Shown: positions 16,401-24,212, counted from the stretch's first letter. The stretch: 64,000 nucleotides of DNA from JAVBOW01 sp031550615 (GCA_031550615.1 JAVBOL010000023.1:10726-74725), one strand, 5' to 3'. Notes: generated from the letters alone by a model not told the origin. A program made the numbers and translations.

Positions 16401-19400
16401 TAGCCACCGTGCCATATCCCACGGGGCTGATCCGCATTTCCGTGGGCGGCTACCTGCGCGAGGGCGGCGACGCACTGAAGACATTCGCCGCCGAGATCGA
16501 AGATGCTTTCGCTATCGTCATCAAATACTGGATGGCTTTCGCCTCGAAGCGTGCCGACAAGGCCAATAAGGAGGTCGAAACCGCCGATCTGCTCAAGGAG
16601 GTCTTCGCGCCCGAAAAGGGCAAGGGCTTCGCCGAGTTGATAATCTCGGAATATCCCCTTTCTGCCAAACTCCCCAAGGACAAGGCCCCCTCGCTGCAGA
16701 TCCGCGACGTGCGCACCCTCTACCACACCTCGCCCGAGAAGAGCGGCGTGACGATCACCACCATAGGCCGCTCGGCCAACTCGGTGATCGAGCTGCACGG
16801 CGACCTGGTGGGCTCGTGCGCCGACGTCACGCAGTTCATCCGCAGCGCGGCCTTCACCAAGATATACGAAAATCTGCTGGCCCAGGTCTATAAAAAAGTG
16901 CCCGCGCTTGCCGACCTGGATTTCAACACCGTGTCGTCGCGCTACAGCAAGGCGGTGATACTCAAATATATCACTAATAAAAAGACCTTCCAGCCCAACC
17001 ACCACGTGCTCGACAACCCCGAGGAGATGAATATCATGCGCGAGGTTTTGATCGAGATGGAAAACCTGCTCTTCTCGGACAGCAAGATGAAGATCCTGGC
17101 GATCAACGCGACGGGCGACCCCGCGCTGGACAAGGCGAAGATGGAGGGCGTGAATTCCATTATTAAGAAGTATATCCGCGAGATACTGCTGCACTTTAAC
17201 CTGCCCTTCGAGAAGGAGTCGTTGGAGCCGAGCCGCCGCGAGATCATCCGCGTGGCCGGGGAGACCTTCGAGGAGATCACGGGCCTGAAACTGCAGGACC
17301 TCAACCTGAATATCTGGGTCGAGGAATTCGTCGCCAACCTGCGCCAGCTCCCCGAATTCGCGTCGCTGAAACTCTCGCATAAGAGCACGGGCTATATCAT
17401 CGACGCCATTTCCGAGGGGGTTAACGGCCCTGCCGAGGTGTCGGATAAGGTGCTATACCTCTACCTGTTGAGCCACGACCACTCGTTCAACCGCATGGTG
17501 TGCGAGAAGTTGCGCTATTTCGACGCCCGCATCGAGGAGTGCGGCGGCGGCGAGTTGGGCATGATAACCGAGGAGTTCATCACCAGTATCCTGCCCTCGC
17601 AGTTGACCGACATCAACAAATACATCATGCGCAAGCGCGACATAAAGATCGCCGAGGGCGAGATATATGCCGTCAGCCGCAAAGTCGTGCGTTTTTATAT
17701 CGGCCTTGTGCGACGCACCAAGGGCACGGACTACTATAACCGCTACGCCCACACGATAGTGCGCATCGTCGAGACGATGTTCCGCAAACAAAACTCCTCG
17801 GTCAACGAGATGGTGCAGCACGGCATATCGCTCTACAAGGGCTTCGATATGGAGTCACGCACGCTCGAACAGTTCGACGGGGGCCGCATCGCATGGATCA
17901 ACGAACTGATGCGCAAGTGTGGCGTTATCTCCTCCGAGCAACCCGTGCAGGAACACACCCGCATCGTGACCGACGCCAAAAAGCGTGAATACCCCTTCCA
18001 TAAGATCGACCGCGTGGAGATCGCGCGCCGTCCGGCAGGGGCAGATGGCGGCAATCCGCTGGAGTATGTGCGCTATATCGACCCGCGTCCGCGTCCCGAG
18101 TTCTTCACCGACCGCATCGCGCGCTTCGTGGGCAACATGGACTCGGACGACTACCGTTGTAAGGTGGTCAAGCACGGCATAGTCAAGGAGTTGGTGATCT
18201 TCCAGAAGGGCTATATGAAGTACCTGACGGACAACTACCGCCTCAACCACACCGAGGATATCTCCCTGCACGACATCCGCAATTTCACCCCCGATGTGAT
18301 CTCGCTGCTGGGCGCGCCCGAAAAGCTGATCTCTTTCCCGCAGATAGGCTACTTCGACATCAAGGGCCCGAGCGGCAACATCAAGATGATCGTCACGCCC
18401 CTCAAATCGGAGGCCGACTACTTCGGAGACGTGAAAAAGCCGCGCCTGACGGTCATCAACGAGAAGGTCAAGGAGATAGGCGGCATCCCGCGCCACGGAT
18501 CGCTCTTTATGGTCGAGGAAAACGACGGTTCGCTGTTCGTGATCGAGATCAACGGCGACAGCGGGGTAGGCAAGAGCGAGATGATCGCGGCATTCGTTTT
18601 GAAGTGGCTCAAAAACAACCTCGAAGGCATCCGCTCGGTGAAAAACATTGCCGGCGACATGTTCCACGAGTTCCAGGACGCCGACGGCAACCTCTACGGC
18701 ATCGGGACCGAGGTGGGCGACTTCTCGCGCACCACCGACTTCGACCCCGACTACATTAAGTACTATAAATACCTTTTCGAAAGCTCGGCGGACAGCAACG
18801 TGACCGACCTCAACTCGCGCTCGACGGTGAGCGGGATGTGCGACATCACGATGCCCTTTAAGATCGACATCATGCTTTCGGCCAGCAACTATTCGAAGCA
18901 GGAGGGCGGCATAACGCGCATCGACAATCCGGAGAATTTCCTGCTGTACGTCGACGCGCACGGCGAACGCAAGGAGAAGGCCACCTCGCAGGACGGTCCC
19001 AACTTCCAGCGCACGCTGCGCCGTTACACCGCCGACAAGAGCATCGTGGAGGTGATCGCCCGCCACGGCAACTACCTGGACGAGGTGCTCGACTGGGAAT
19101 GGGTGGCCGCCGAGAAGAATTACTATCTCTGCTCGTCGTACCGCCTGTTGGACAAGATCGACATCACCGAGGTGGTCAGGATGATCTTCCTGGGCAAGCA
19201 GTACGCCGCCGCCGAGGTGCGCTACACGATCGAGGACGTGCGTTTCGATATGATCCTAAACCGCTTCTTCGCCACGGTATCCTATAAGGATGGGGAAGAA
19301 ACCTTCACCACCGAGAAGGTCATCGACCGCAAACTCTTCTCGTCGATCTTCGACGCCATCGCCTCGACGCCGGGCGGACAGCCTTTCATCGCCGAGGAGG

Positions 19401-20176
19401 GACAGTTGGAGTGCGTGGAAACGCTCATCAGCGTGCTGCGCGGAGGCCGCGACGGCAAAGGCAAGGCGCGTTCAGTGCAGTGCGGGGTGCTCTCGACTGA
19501 GATCGGCAAGAAAGGTCGCGAGATCACTGGGCCCCAGAAGGCCGCCGCAGCGCTCAAGCAACTCATACAGGAGGTGCGCGTTTCGAAGCCCGAGATCAAC
19601 GAGGGCAAGCTGAAAGTCAAGAAGTTGCTGCTGGAAAAGTACGCGCACATCTTCGGCGGCCAGATCACCAGCGGCGAGGTGTCGCGCTACAACTTCTACC
19701 TCTACCAGTTGGAGCAGATGCGCCGCGCCGACCTGCGCCGCATGGACAACCGCAGTAAGAAGGTGGATATAAGCAACCTGCCGGGATTCACCCCGGGCGA
19801 CCGCGCGAGGGAATTCTCGCCGCTGCTCGTGACGCCCAACCTGAATATCGAGTTGACGAGCTTTTCGGAAACCTACGAGGAACTGATGAGTCTGCCCAAC
19901 TACCCCGACTTCGCCGAGGAGTTCGCGGCAAGGATCGAAACGCTCTACGTGGCGGAAGGTTACAGCGAGGAGACCAACATCAACAACATGATCGTGCAGT
20001 TGTTGCTGATGGAGGGCTACGTGTCGACAGACGACATCGCGCGCGGCAGCGTGATCGAGAAGGTCAACCGCGAAACCATCGCCGCCGCCAAGTACGCCGT
20101 GGTAAGGCATTTGGCCGGACTGACCCCGCCGACTTCGCCGGAGCCGAAGAAGCCGACAGTAAGGAAGTCCCGATAG
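13478..20176 (+). CDS. Giant 2232-residue protein: aminotransferase-like core plus HPr-kinase-like P-loop
   Basis: I do not recognise this protein as a whole. Residues about 600-1020 carry fold-type I aminotransferase landmarks in order: IIVNDPNNPTGY (668-679), FLDEAYAE (702-709), SSLSTTKNLAATGERLG with candidate PLP lysine K748, and GLIRISVGG with candidate carboxylate-binding R986. Near residue 1689 comes EINGDSGVGKSE (Walker A 1693-1700), closely resembling the HPr kinase/phosphorylase and PEPCK-type P-loop. Residues 1-600 and 1020-1680 match nothing I know. There is no signal peptide or membrane segment, so it is probably cytoplasmic. The frame is intact over 6.7 kb with uniform codon use. 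It is monocistronic. A PLP enzyme coupled to an ATP-dependent kinase or ligase step is only a hypothesis. Confidence 0.85.
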   Translation: MKINGQPKAFLSNEALQLLDLYRSLGERAEIFLPRHIFDNLTTFVALCMDEPDDPARQQAEIEKYLLRFREDIPGYVDVSLMLIPHTNSKAFELSNRRGGFTGRINTLIETDGAGTEQKKLLTNIRDSHDLSVGTPPVNSWHIEFMSQLQLGGHVRDLRKYRDVIGVTGDINEAHWNYLMDTLEQMISQSTHYTTNAEKTDFLNRSRWAVNFKGLNGMIRTVVSGNADKAVELLKGDVFNSSSVVVMDAPLPEALYERMTLDTTSIFVIKVRHARINHYMGEKWFPLLTRLVIVDDSKESRSSNTSLVFCFHNGIINTLNIVHTKKLGSPANTQLNLRLILENVNARYLTEFREKIEAQIATYAAEIDGMLTEQTGSSDDAARRIMLFKLDAFSRQVVQDKYSLEKLRDFIFFLENCHQPENKQVQTQELIDEFEVRMNKYFYGGNPHIGIVTILEGGGRNQIKTYGEFLRQRQFGALSSKVRYACRLILDIIPSCYERTLHNHFHKNFGLNLFLEKYKEYIAKAGREADNKGRYEKFLIDLGIRDKYFALGEEDRDIVKNFLSALGNLNQTSVSDDVQMIIRDLLFNPAGRPKPYIIFNAVQAWEYKDLLPDDCFDVNPFDIEIENLPDGRLAYERLTAHLKRIKSTLTLFDESGSLWDLFCENTTIIVNDPNNPTGYTDFNTEAVNSFLKFLNTSKIALFLDEAYAESVKIEDAQMPKWRTLSRYIMNNIDAQSKIKAISSLSTTKNLAATGERLGAIATTPNAAEFAAYARSRNSAEHGNNNSLLMLNNSLETAQTAKAIKDRIEAELPKNASRSNIKRAITGFINEQIARTEKSNLLSVENRQLHKSAGFEGSPLYLFLLDELVSLDKLDVLGLPDDFKYEGEPFFTYYQNRLVKNLNRYRVNKNFREESLTRLSLAKKIAARLIGQMGAQEAFEVVDSDGSYLFNFRVLGSPAYADLLAFCGELAGQRGVATVPYPTGLIRISVGGYLREGGDALKTFAAEIEDAFAIVIKYWMAFASKRADKANKEVETADLLKEVFAPEKGKGFAELIISEYPLSAKLPKDKAPSLQIRDVRTLYHTSPEKSGVTITTIGRSANSVIELHGDLVGSCADVTQFIRSAAFTKIYENLLAQVYKKVPALADLDFNTVSSRYSKAVILKYITNKKTFQPNHHVLDNPEEMNIMREVLIEMENLLFSDSKMKILAINATGDPALDKAKMEGVNSIIKKYIREILLHFNLPFEKESLEPSRREIIRVAGETFEEITGLKLQDLNLNIWVEEFVANLRQLPEFASLKLSHKSTGYIIDAISEGVNGPAEVSDKVLYLYLLSHDHSFNRMVCEKLRYFDARIEECGGGELGMITEEFITSILPSQLTDINKYIMRKRDIKIAEGEIYAVSRKVVRFYIGLVRRTKGTDYYNRYAHTIVRIVETMFRKQNSSVNEMVQHGISLYKGFDMESRTLEQFDGGRIAWINELMRKCGVISSEQPVQEHTRIVTDAKKREYPFHKIDRVEIARRPAGADGGNPLEYVRYIDPRPRPEFFTDRIARFVGNMDSDDYRCKVVKHGIVKELVIFQKGYMKYLTDNYRLNHTEDISLHDIRNFTPDVISLLGAPEKLISFPQIGYFDIKGPSGNIKMIVTPLKSEADYFGDVKKPRLTVINEKVKEIGGIPRHGSLFMVEENDGSLFVIEINGDSGVGKSEMIAAFVLKWLKNNLEGIRSVKNIAGDMFHEFQDADGNLYGIGTEVGDFSRTTDFDPDYIKYYKYLFESSADSNVTDLNSRSTVSGMCDITMPFKIDIMLSASNYSKQEGGITRIDNPENFLLYVDAHGERKEKATSQDGPNFQRTLRRYTADKSIVEVIARHGNYLDEVLDWEWVAAEKNYYLCSSYRLLDKIDITEVVRMIFLGKQYAAAEVRYTIEDVRFDMILNRFFATVSYKDGEETFTTEKVIDRKLFSSIFDAIASTPGGQPFIAEEGQLECVETLISVLRGGRDGKGKARSVQCGVLSTEIGKKGREITGPQKAAAALKQLIQEVRVSKPEINEGKLKVKKLLLEKYAHIFGGQITSGEVSRYNFYLYQLEQMRRADLRRMDNRSKKVDISNLPGFTPGDRAREFSPLLVTPNLNIELTSFSETYEELMSLPNYPDFAEEFAARIETLYVAEGYSEETNINNMIVQLLLMEGYVSTDDIARGSVIEKVNRETIAAAKYAVVRHLAGLTPPTSPEPKKPTVRKSR

Positions 20177-20185
20177 TTATTATGT

Positions 20186-20218
20186 AAAATGCGCCCGGAT
20201 TATCCGGGCGCATTTTTT
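20186..20218 (+). terminator. Terminator of the giant gene
   Basis: An 11-bp stem ATGCGCCCGGA/TCCGGGCGCAT, extended by AAA/TTT and followed by TTTTTT, starting 10 bases after the stop. Confidence 0.92.
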
Positions 20219-20270
20219 AGGACTATGCTGCCATTTTTATGAAAGCATATTTGTTTGTACAATTTTTATT

Positions 20271-20278
20271 TATATTTG
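20271..20278 (+). promoter_or_regulatory. -7 element TATATTTG for mntA-hepT
   Basis: Lies 31 bases before the ATG at 20310; TTTG at 20250-20253 is 17 bases upstream, slightly short of the usual spacing. Confidence 0.55.
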
Positions 20279-20309
20279 CGTTAAAGAGTCAGGTGTGCTG
20301 CATAAAACT

Positions 20310-20603
20310 ATGGCGACAAAAGACCAATACATATCCCTTCTGAGAAAATTCGTATCTGAGCATGGCGCGGAATACGGAATTTCACGCATAGGTATTTTCG
20401 GTTCGGTAGCCCGTGGCCAACAGACCGCAATCAGTGACGTCGATATATATTATGAAGGTCCTGCCCTTGGGCTGAAATCTCTTACGGGTTTGCCTCAGGC
20501 GCTCTCTGAGTATCTGGGAGCTCCTGTCGATGTGGTGCGTGGGCATCAGGGGCTCAGTCCCTCTTTTCGTAATAGGATAATGAGGGAGGTAGTCTATGTT
20601 TGA
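20310..20603 (+). CDS. mntA: MntA-type minimal nucleotidyltransferase (antitoxin)
   Basis: 97 residues with the polymerase-beta-like core GSVARG (31-36), SDVDIYY with D43 and D45, and a third acidic position at D74 in APVDVV. Minimal nucleotidyltransferases of this kind AMPylate the partner HEPN toxin. The gene overlaps hepT by 8 bases, the standard antitoxin-toxin arrangement. I start at the ATG at 20310 (MATKDQYISL); an upstream GTG at 20295 is possible but less likely. Confidence 0.88.
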   Translation: MATKDQYISLLRKFVSEHGAEYGISRIGIFGSVARGQQTAISDVDIYYEGPALGLKSLTGLPQALSEYLGAPVDVVRGHQGLSPSFRNRIMREVVYV

Positions 20604-20970
20604 TAAATCTTTGGCCCTCGAAACGCTCGAAAATATATTGCAATCGTTGCGTGATATCGCCAGGTGGACTTGTGATGTAACCTCGGCTGATGATTTTACC
20701 GACTCTTCGGATGGAGTGATCTTGCTGAATGCCGTATGCATGAAGTTGCTGGCTGTCGGCGAAGAGGTTAAAGGCCTTGATCGTCGTTCTGGCGGTGAAC
20801 TTTTGATAAATTATCCCGCAATTCCATGGAAAGAGGTTATGGGATTGCGTGATATCATTGCGCACCATTATTTTGAAGTGGATGCCGTTGAAATATTTAC
20901 AGTGATTAAAAACGATCTGCCCCTGCTTTCAAATGTTATTGGGCAGATGGTTATGGATATCCGCCAATAA
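20596..20970 (+). CDS. hepT: HepT-type HEPN ribonuclease toxin (DUF86)
   Basis: 124 mostly helical residues. The HEPN ribonuclease motif R-X4-H-X-Y is R85-DIIA-H90-H-Y92 in GLRDIIAHHYF. HepT cleaves RNA and is neutralised when MntA adds AMP to the tyrosine of that motif; both the tyrosine and the MntA catalytic aspartates are present, so the pair looks functional. The pair is flanked by its own promoter and terminator, a compact cassette consistent with horizontal movement. Confidence 0.88.
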   Translation: MFDKSLALETLENILQSLRDIARWTCDVTSADDFTDSSDGVILLNAVCMKLLAVGEEVKGLDRRSGGELLINYPAIPWKEVMGLRDIIAHHYFEVDAVEIFTVIKNDLPLLSNVIGQMVMDIRQ

Positions 20971-20995
20971 AGTTATTCCGATAAGTTCATAGAAG

Positions 20996-21023
20996 GTGCA
21001 GGTAAATTACCTGCATCTTTTTT
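20996..21023 (+). terminator. Terminator of mntA-hepT
   Basis: TGCAGGTA, loop AAT, TACCTGCA, then TCTTTTTT, about 27 bases after the hepT stop. Confidence 0.88.
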
Positions 21024-21040
21024 GTTGCAGCGTTTTTTCT

Positions 21041-21048
21041 TATATTTG
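21041..21048 (+). promoter_or_regulatory. -7 element TATATTTG before the structured RNA
   Basis: An exact -7 match just after the hepT terminator; TTTG at 21021-21024 is 16 bases upstream. It has no coding gene within 240 bases, which points to an RNA gene. Confidence 0.6.
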
Positions 21049-21051
21049 TCG

Positions 21052-21270
21052 TGCGGTTACCCATTGGGTTGATCGCAGACATAATTGAGTTGACAATTTT
21101 TCTGTACGTGAAACTACGAACTGTCTGCAAAGGCAGGTTTTGGAAACAGACGAATTGCCCACTCGGGGTATGTTGTTGTCATTCTGACAGCGACTGCCTC
21201 GGGCGTGGGGCAGTTGTTGTTTCCGGGTTTCGTAGACCTCACGTGCACGACTGTACCTGCGCCCCTTTTT
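21052..21270 (+). ncRNA. Rod-shaped structured RNA, 6S/Bacteroidales-1-like candidate
   Basis: A region of about 220 bases with its own promoter and no credible reading frame folds by eye into one long rod. The pairs are CGCAG (21074-21078) with CTGCG (21257-21261), ACGTGA (21106-21111) with TCACGT (21239-21244), TACGAA (21115-21120) with TTCGTA (21229-21234), GGAAAC (21142-21147) with GTTTCC (21219-21224), TGCCC (21156-21160) with GGGCA (21208-21212), and an apical TGTCA/TGACA loop at 21177-21189. CCCCTTTTT follows the closing stem. A long helix with interior bulges is the 6S RNA plan; Bacteroidales-1 RNAs are similarly promoter- and terminator-bounded. The family assignment is inference. 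Confidence 0.5.
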
Positions 21271-21296
21271 GTGGCGCATAAAACGTGAAAAGCGCC

Positions 21297-21682
21297 ATGC
21301 GAAAAACCGGCAAATTCCTTAACGAGCTTATCGATAGCTTAAATTATCAGGATCCCGAAGACTACCGGGCGATGATCCCCGGCGAGTGGGCGGTAGCCGA
21401 AATTTACGACGCGCTCGGTGGCATGATCTGCCTGGAGGAGCACGATGTGCAGATAGCATGGAGTTTCGACGAGGCCGGCACGCACACGGTGACCTTTTCA
21501 GGCGAATCAGAGGCCATGCCCTACGAAATAGACGGACATGGACGGCTTCTGGTCGACCGCCCCGCGAGGTTTCGCTCGACTGGCGCGAATACACCATCAT
21601 GTACATGACCCCGCGCACGATGATACTCTCGGCGTCGAGGCATGGCTACAACCCGATAACTATCCGGCTGACAGTGAGGTGA
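21297..21682 (+). pseudogene. Lipocalin-like hypothetical gene with a single-base frameshift
   Basis: From the ATG at 21297 the frame reads MRKTGKFLNELIDSLNYQDP through EIDGHGRLLVDR and then derails, stopping at 21608. The adjacent frame carries a natural continuation, EVSLDWREYTIMYMTPRTM, through to a TGA at 21680-21682. The total length of 386 bases is one short of 129 codons, so a one-base deletion near 21560-21575 (a GC-rich run, GACCGCCCCGCGAGG) explains it. It resembles small lipocalin-like proteins of Bacteroidetes, with no known function. It could be a true pseudogene or a sequencing error. Confidence 0.6.
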
Positions 21683-21728
21683 TTTGTGCTTTTGCGCTCT
21701 CGTAAAGCGTAATGACGTTCCCGGGGCG

Positions 21729-21748
21729 GCTGTGCATAGTTTGCGTCA
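21729..21748 (-). repeat. Dispersed 20-base motif, copy 2
   Basis: On the minus strand TGACGCAAACTATGCACAGC; its first three bases are the TGA stop codon of ychF. Confidence 0.6.
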
Positions 21749-22846
21749 GACATTAAACAAAAAGTGCATGATATCGCCGTCCTGCACTATATATTCTTTG
21801 CCTTCGACGGAGAGTTTGCCCGCTTCGCGGCACGCCTTTTCGCTGCCCAGGCGTACGTAGTCGTCATATTTGATAACCTCGGCGCGGATGAAGCCGCGCT
21901 CGAAATCGCTGTGTATGATCCCGGCGGTCTGGGGGGCTTTCATGCCGCGCAGAAAAGTCCATGCGCGCGATTCGTCGGCGCCGGTGGTGAAGTAGGTCTG
22001 CAGGTCCAAAAGCGCGTAGGCAGCTTTGATAAGGCGGCTTACGCCCGATTCGCCGAGGCCCATTTCCTCTAAGAACATCTGGCGCTCGTCGAATGTTTCC
22101 AGCTCGGCGATGTCTGCCTCGGCAGAGGCGGCCACGATCAGCAGCTCGGCCTTCTCGCCCTCAATGGCGCGGCGCACGGCCTCGGTGTGGGCGTTGCCGG
22201 TGGCGGCTGACGCCTCGTCGACGTTGCAGAGGTAGAGTACGGGCTTGTCGGTCAACAATCCTAAGTCCGAGATAAGTTTTTTGTCCTCGGCGCTCACCTC
22301 GACCGTACGCGCGGAGAGCCCCTGCTCGAGGGCGGCCTTGTACTGCACTAGTATCTCGTAGACGCGTTTGGCCGCCTTGTCGCCGCCGGTTTGCGCCTGT
22401 TTGTGCACTTTGCCGATGCGGTTTTCGACCGTTTCGAGGTCTTTGAGCTGCAATTCGGTGTCGATGATGCCCTTGTCGCGCACGGGATCCACCGAGCCGT
22501 CGACGTGGGTTATGTTGCCGTCCTCGAAACAGCGCAGCACGTGGATGATGGCGTCTGTGTTGCGGATGTTGGCCAGGAATTTATTGCCCAGACCCTCGCC
22601 TTTGGACGCTCCCTTGACCAGCCCGGCGATGTCGACTATCTCGATAGTGGTCGGCACCACGCGCTTTGGCTTGTCTATCTCCACGAGTTTGGTGAGCCTC
22701 TCGTCAGGCACGGTTATCACGCCTACGTTGGGCTCGATGGTGCAGAACGGGAAGTTGGCCGCCTGGGCGCGGGCGCTCGAAAGACAGTTGAAAAGGGTCG
22801 ATTTGCCGACGTTGGGCAGGCCGACTATGCCGCATTGAAGAGCCAT
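21746..22846 (-). CDS. ychF: Ribosome-associated ATPase YchF (OLA1 family)
   Basis: 366 residues, the normal length. The P-loop is GLPNVGKST (9-17), followed by the switch region NFPFCTIEPNVG and GLVKGASKGEGLGNKFL; the TGS domain ends with GKEYIVQDGDIMHFLFNV. YchF is an Obg-related ATPase that binds ribosomes and acts in stress responses. The start MALQCGIVG at 22846 fits the family; an upstream in-frame Met at 22885 precedes the promoter. The stop codon lies within a dispersed repeat motif. Confidence 0.95.
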   Translation of the reverse strand: MALQCGIVGLPNVGKSTLFNCLSSARAQAANFPFCTIEPNVGVITVPDERLTKLVEIDKPKRVVPTTIEIVDIAGLVKGASKGEGLGNKFLANIRNTDAIIHVLRCFEDGNITHVDGSVDPVRDKGIIDTELQLKDLETVENRIGKVHKQAQTGGDKAAKRVYEILVQYKAALEQGLSARTVEVSAEDKKLISDLGLLTDKPVLYLCNVDEASAATGNAHTEAVRRAIEGEKAELLIVAASAEADIAELETFDERQMFLEEMGLGESGVSRLIKAAYALLDLQTYFTTGADESRAWTFLRGMKAPQTAGIIHSDFERGFIRAEVIKYDDYVRLGSEKACREAGKLSVEGKEYIVQDGDIMHFLFNV

Positions 22847-22872
22847 TGGACTGTTTTTGTGTTTTGAGGATG

Positions 22873-22880
22873 CAAATATA
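22873..22880 (-). promoter_or_regulatory. -7 element TATATTTG for ychF
   Basis: 27 bases before the ychF ATG on the minus strand. Confidence 0.55.
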
Positions 22881-22920
22881 AGCAAATGCGCGGACTATAC
22901 GAAACCAGCCGCCAAAATGG

Positions 22921-22947
22921 CCCCGCGAGCGCATCCGGCGGGGTTTT
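22921..22947 (+). terminator. Terminator-like hairpin upstream of ychF
   Basis: CCCCGC/GCGGGG stem followed by TTTT on the plus strand. No plus-strand gene lies just upstream, so it may insulate the ychF promoter region or stop antisense transcripts. Confidence 0.4.
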
Positions 22948-23023
22948 CATATACTATTCACGGGAGGTCGTGCGTTGGTTGTCATGAATGATAACCGAAC
23001 TGAACAGGGAATAAAGAAACTTT

Positions 23024-23041
23024 GTTATCAGATATGATAAC
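23024..23041. promoter_or_regulatory. Palindromic operator over the start codon of the HTH gene
   Basis: GTTATCA-GATA-TGATAAC is a perfect 7-base dyad that contains the ATG at 23034. A further half-site TGATAAC lies at 22989-22995. This is the arrangement expected for autorepression by the HTH protein. Confidence 0.5.
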
Positions 23042-23255
23042 GAGGCAGGACGCGCTGGTAAAGATAGGCAGGAATATAAAGGCGGCGAGGGAAGCGGGCG
23101 GGATGAGCCAGCAGGACCTGGCCGCCGGATGCAATTTCGAGAAATCGAACATGAGCCGCATCGAAGCCGGACGCAGCAACCTGACCGTGGGTACATTATT
23201 GAAGATCAGTGATGTGCTGGGCATTCGCCCGGCGGATCTGCTGGCTGGGGTTTAG
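23034..23255 (+). CDS. Small XRE-family transcriptional regulator
   Basis: 73 residues, essentially one helix-turn-helix domain: KIGRNIKAAREAGGMSQQDLA (about 9-29), with the recognition helix region KSNMSRIEAGRSNLTVGTLL. It resembles the short Cro/CI-like repressors of Bacteroidetes. The dyad over its start codon suggests autorepression. No partner gene is adjacent on the same strand (ychF and the NYN gene point away or towards it), so it is not clearly part of a toxin-antitoxin pair. Confidence 0.8.
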   Translation: MITRQDALVKIGRNIKAAREAGGMSQQDLAAGCNFEKSNMSRIEAGRSNLTVGTLLKISDVLGIRPADLLAGV

Positions 23256-23273
23256 GGCCCGTCAGCCGGATCT

Positions 23274-24212
23274 TTAGTCTTTCAACTCGATCATCGAGAG
23301 TTTCATGACGTTCTTGGCGACGTTCTGTCCCAGGTGGTTCTTGTCGATGGTGAACTGCACGGTGTCGCCCGGCGCCAATTCGCTGAATTCGCCGATCACG
23401 TCCTGGTAATTGAAGAACAGGTTGTTGTTGGGGTACTTGACGAACCCGTAGCCGTTCTTGATGCTTAGTATTTCGCTTATTTCGGTTTCGCCCTCGACGG
23501 CCTCCTCTTCCTGGTCCTGGCCGTAACGCGAGTCGCCAGACTTGCCGTTGTCGTTGTTGTTGACGAATATCTGGGTGACCACCTCGTCGCCGTCGGCCAA
23601 TCCCTCCTCGATCTCCTCCTGCATAAGGATAGGGTAGGCGGCCAGTTGCAGCAACTCGTGCGAGGTTTTGGTCACCATACGCACCCCGTCGTCATTCATG
23701 TAGTCGAATTCCCAACTGAGCAGCATCGTAGGCATGCCCAGCGATGAGAGTTTGCGCATCAGGGGCGCGTAGTCGGTGTCCGAAATGACCAGCACGGCCA
23801 CGTCGATGCGGTGTTCGAGGGCCATCTGGAACACCTCCAGCGAGAGCCACACGTCGATGCCGCGCTCCTCTTTGCGTCCCGAGAAGTTGCGCAGGGGGAG
23901 GTAGTGGGTCTGTACGCCTTCGGCCATCAGTATGTCTTCGAACACGCGGTCGTTGTAGAGTTGGTTGCCGCGCTGCTGCGCCTCGGCGGCGTTGATGCGT
24001 CCCCGGAAATAGTGCGTCTCGGTGATCGAGCACATGCCCTGGGGGATGTCCAGCTCTTCGCTCACGCGGCAGCGTACGAATTCGTGCAGCCCGCCGATGC
24101 TCAGGCGGCTGTGCTGGGAATGGATGTAGTTATAGTAATTCGAGGCGTGCAACAGGAAGTTGCCGTCGTAGAAAATTCCGATCCTTGTGAACTGAGTGCA
24201 AGAGGGTTTCAT
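23274..24212 (-). CDS. NYN-domain nuclease-like protein with C-terminal cold-shock domain
   Basis: 312 residues. The N-terminal part is a NYN/PIN-like domain (LabA/DUF88): D16 in IGIFYDGNFLL, D120 in ERGIDVWLSLEVF, and VISDTDYAPLMRKL with D144 and D146. These are the acidic residues that bind metal in NYN ribonucleases. Residues about 245-305 form a cold-shock/S1-like RNA-binding domain (ILSIKNGYGFVKYPNNNLFF and GDTVQFTIDKNHLGQNVA). A single-stranded RNA nuclease or RNA-processing factor is plausible, but the substrate is unknown. The gene is monocistronic. Confidence 0.8.
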   Translation of the reverse strand: MKPSCTQFTRIGIFYDGNFLLHASNYYNYIHSQHSRLSIGGLHEFVRCRVSEELDIPQGMCSITETHYFRGRINAAEAQQRGNQLYNDRVFEDILMAEGVQTHYLPLRNFSGRKEERGIDVWLSLEVFQMALEHRIDVAVLVISDTDYAPLMRKLSSLGMPTMLLSWEFDYMNDDGVRMVTKTSHELLQLAAYPILMQEEIEEGLADGDEVVTQIFVNNNDNGKSGDSRYGQDQEEEAVEGETEISEILSIKNGYGFVKYPNNNLFFNYQDVIGEFSELAPGDTVQFTIDKNHLGQNVAKNVMKLSMIELKD

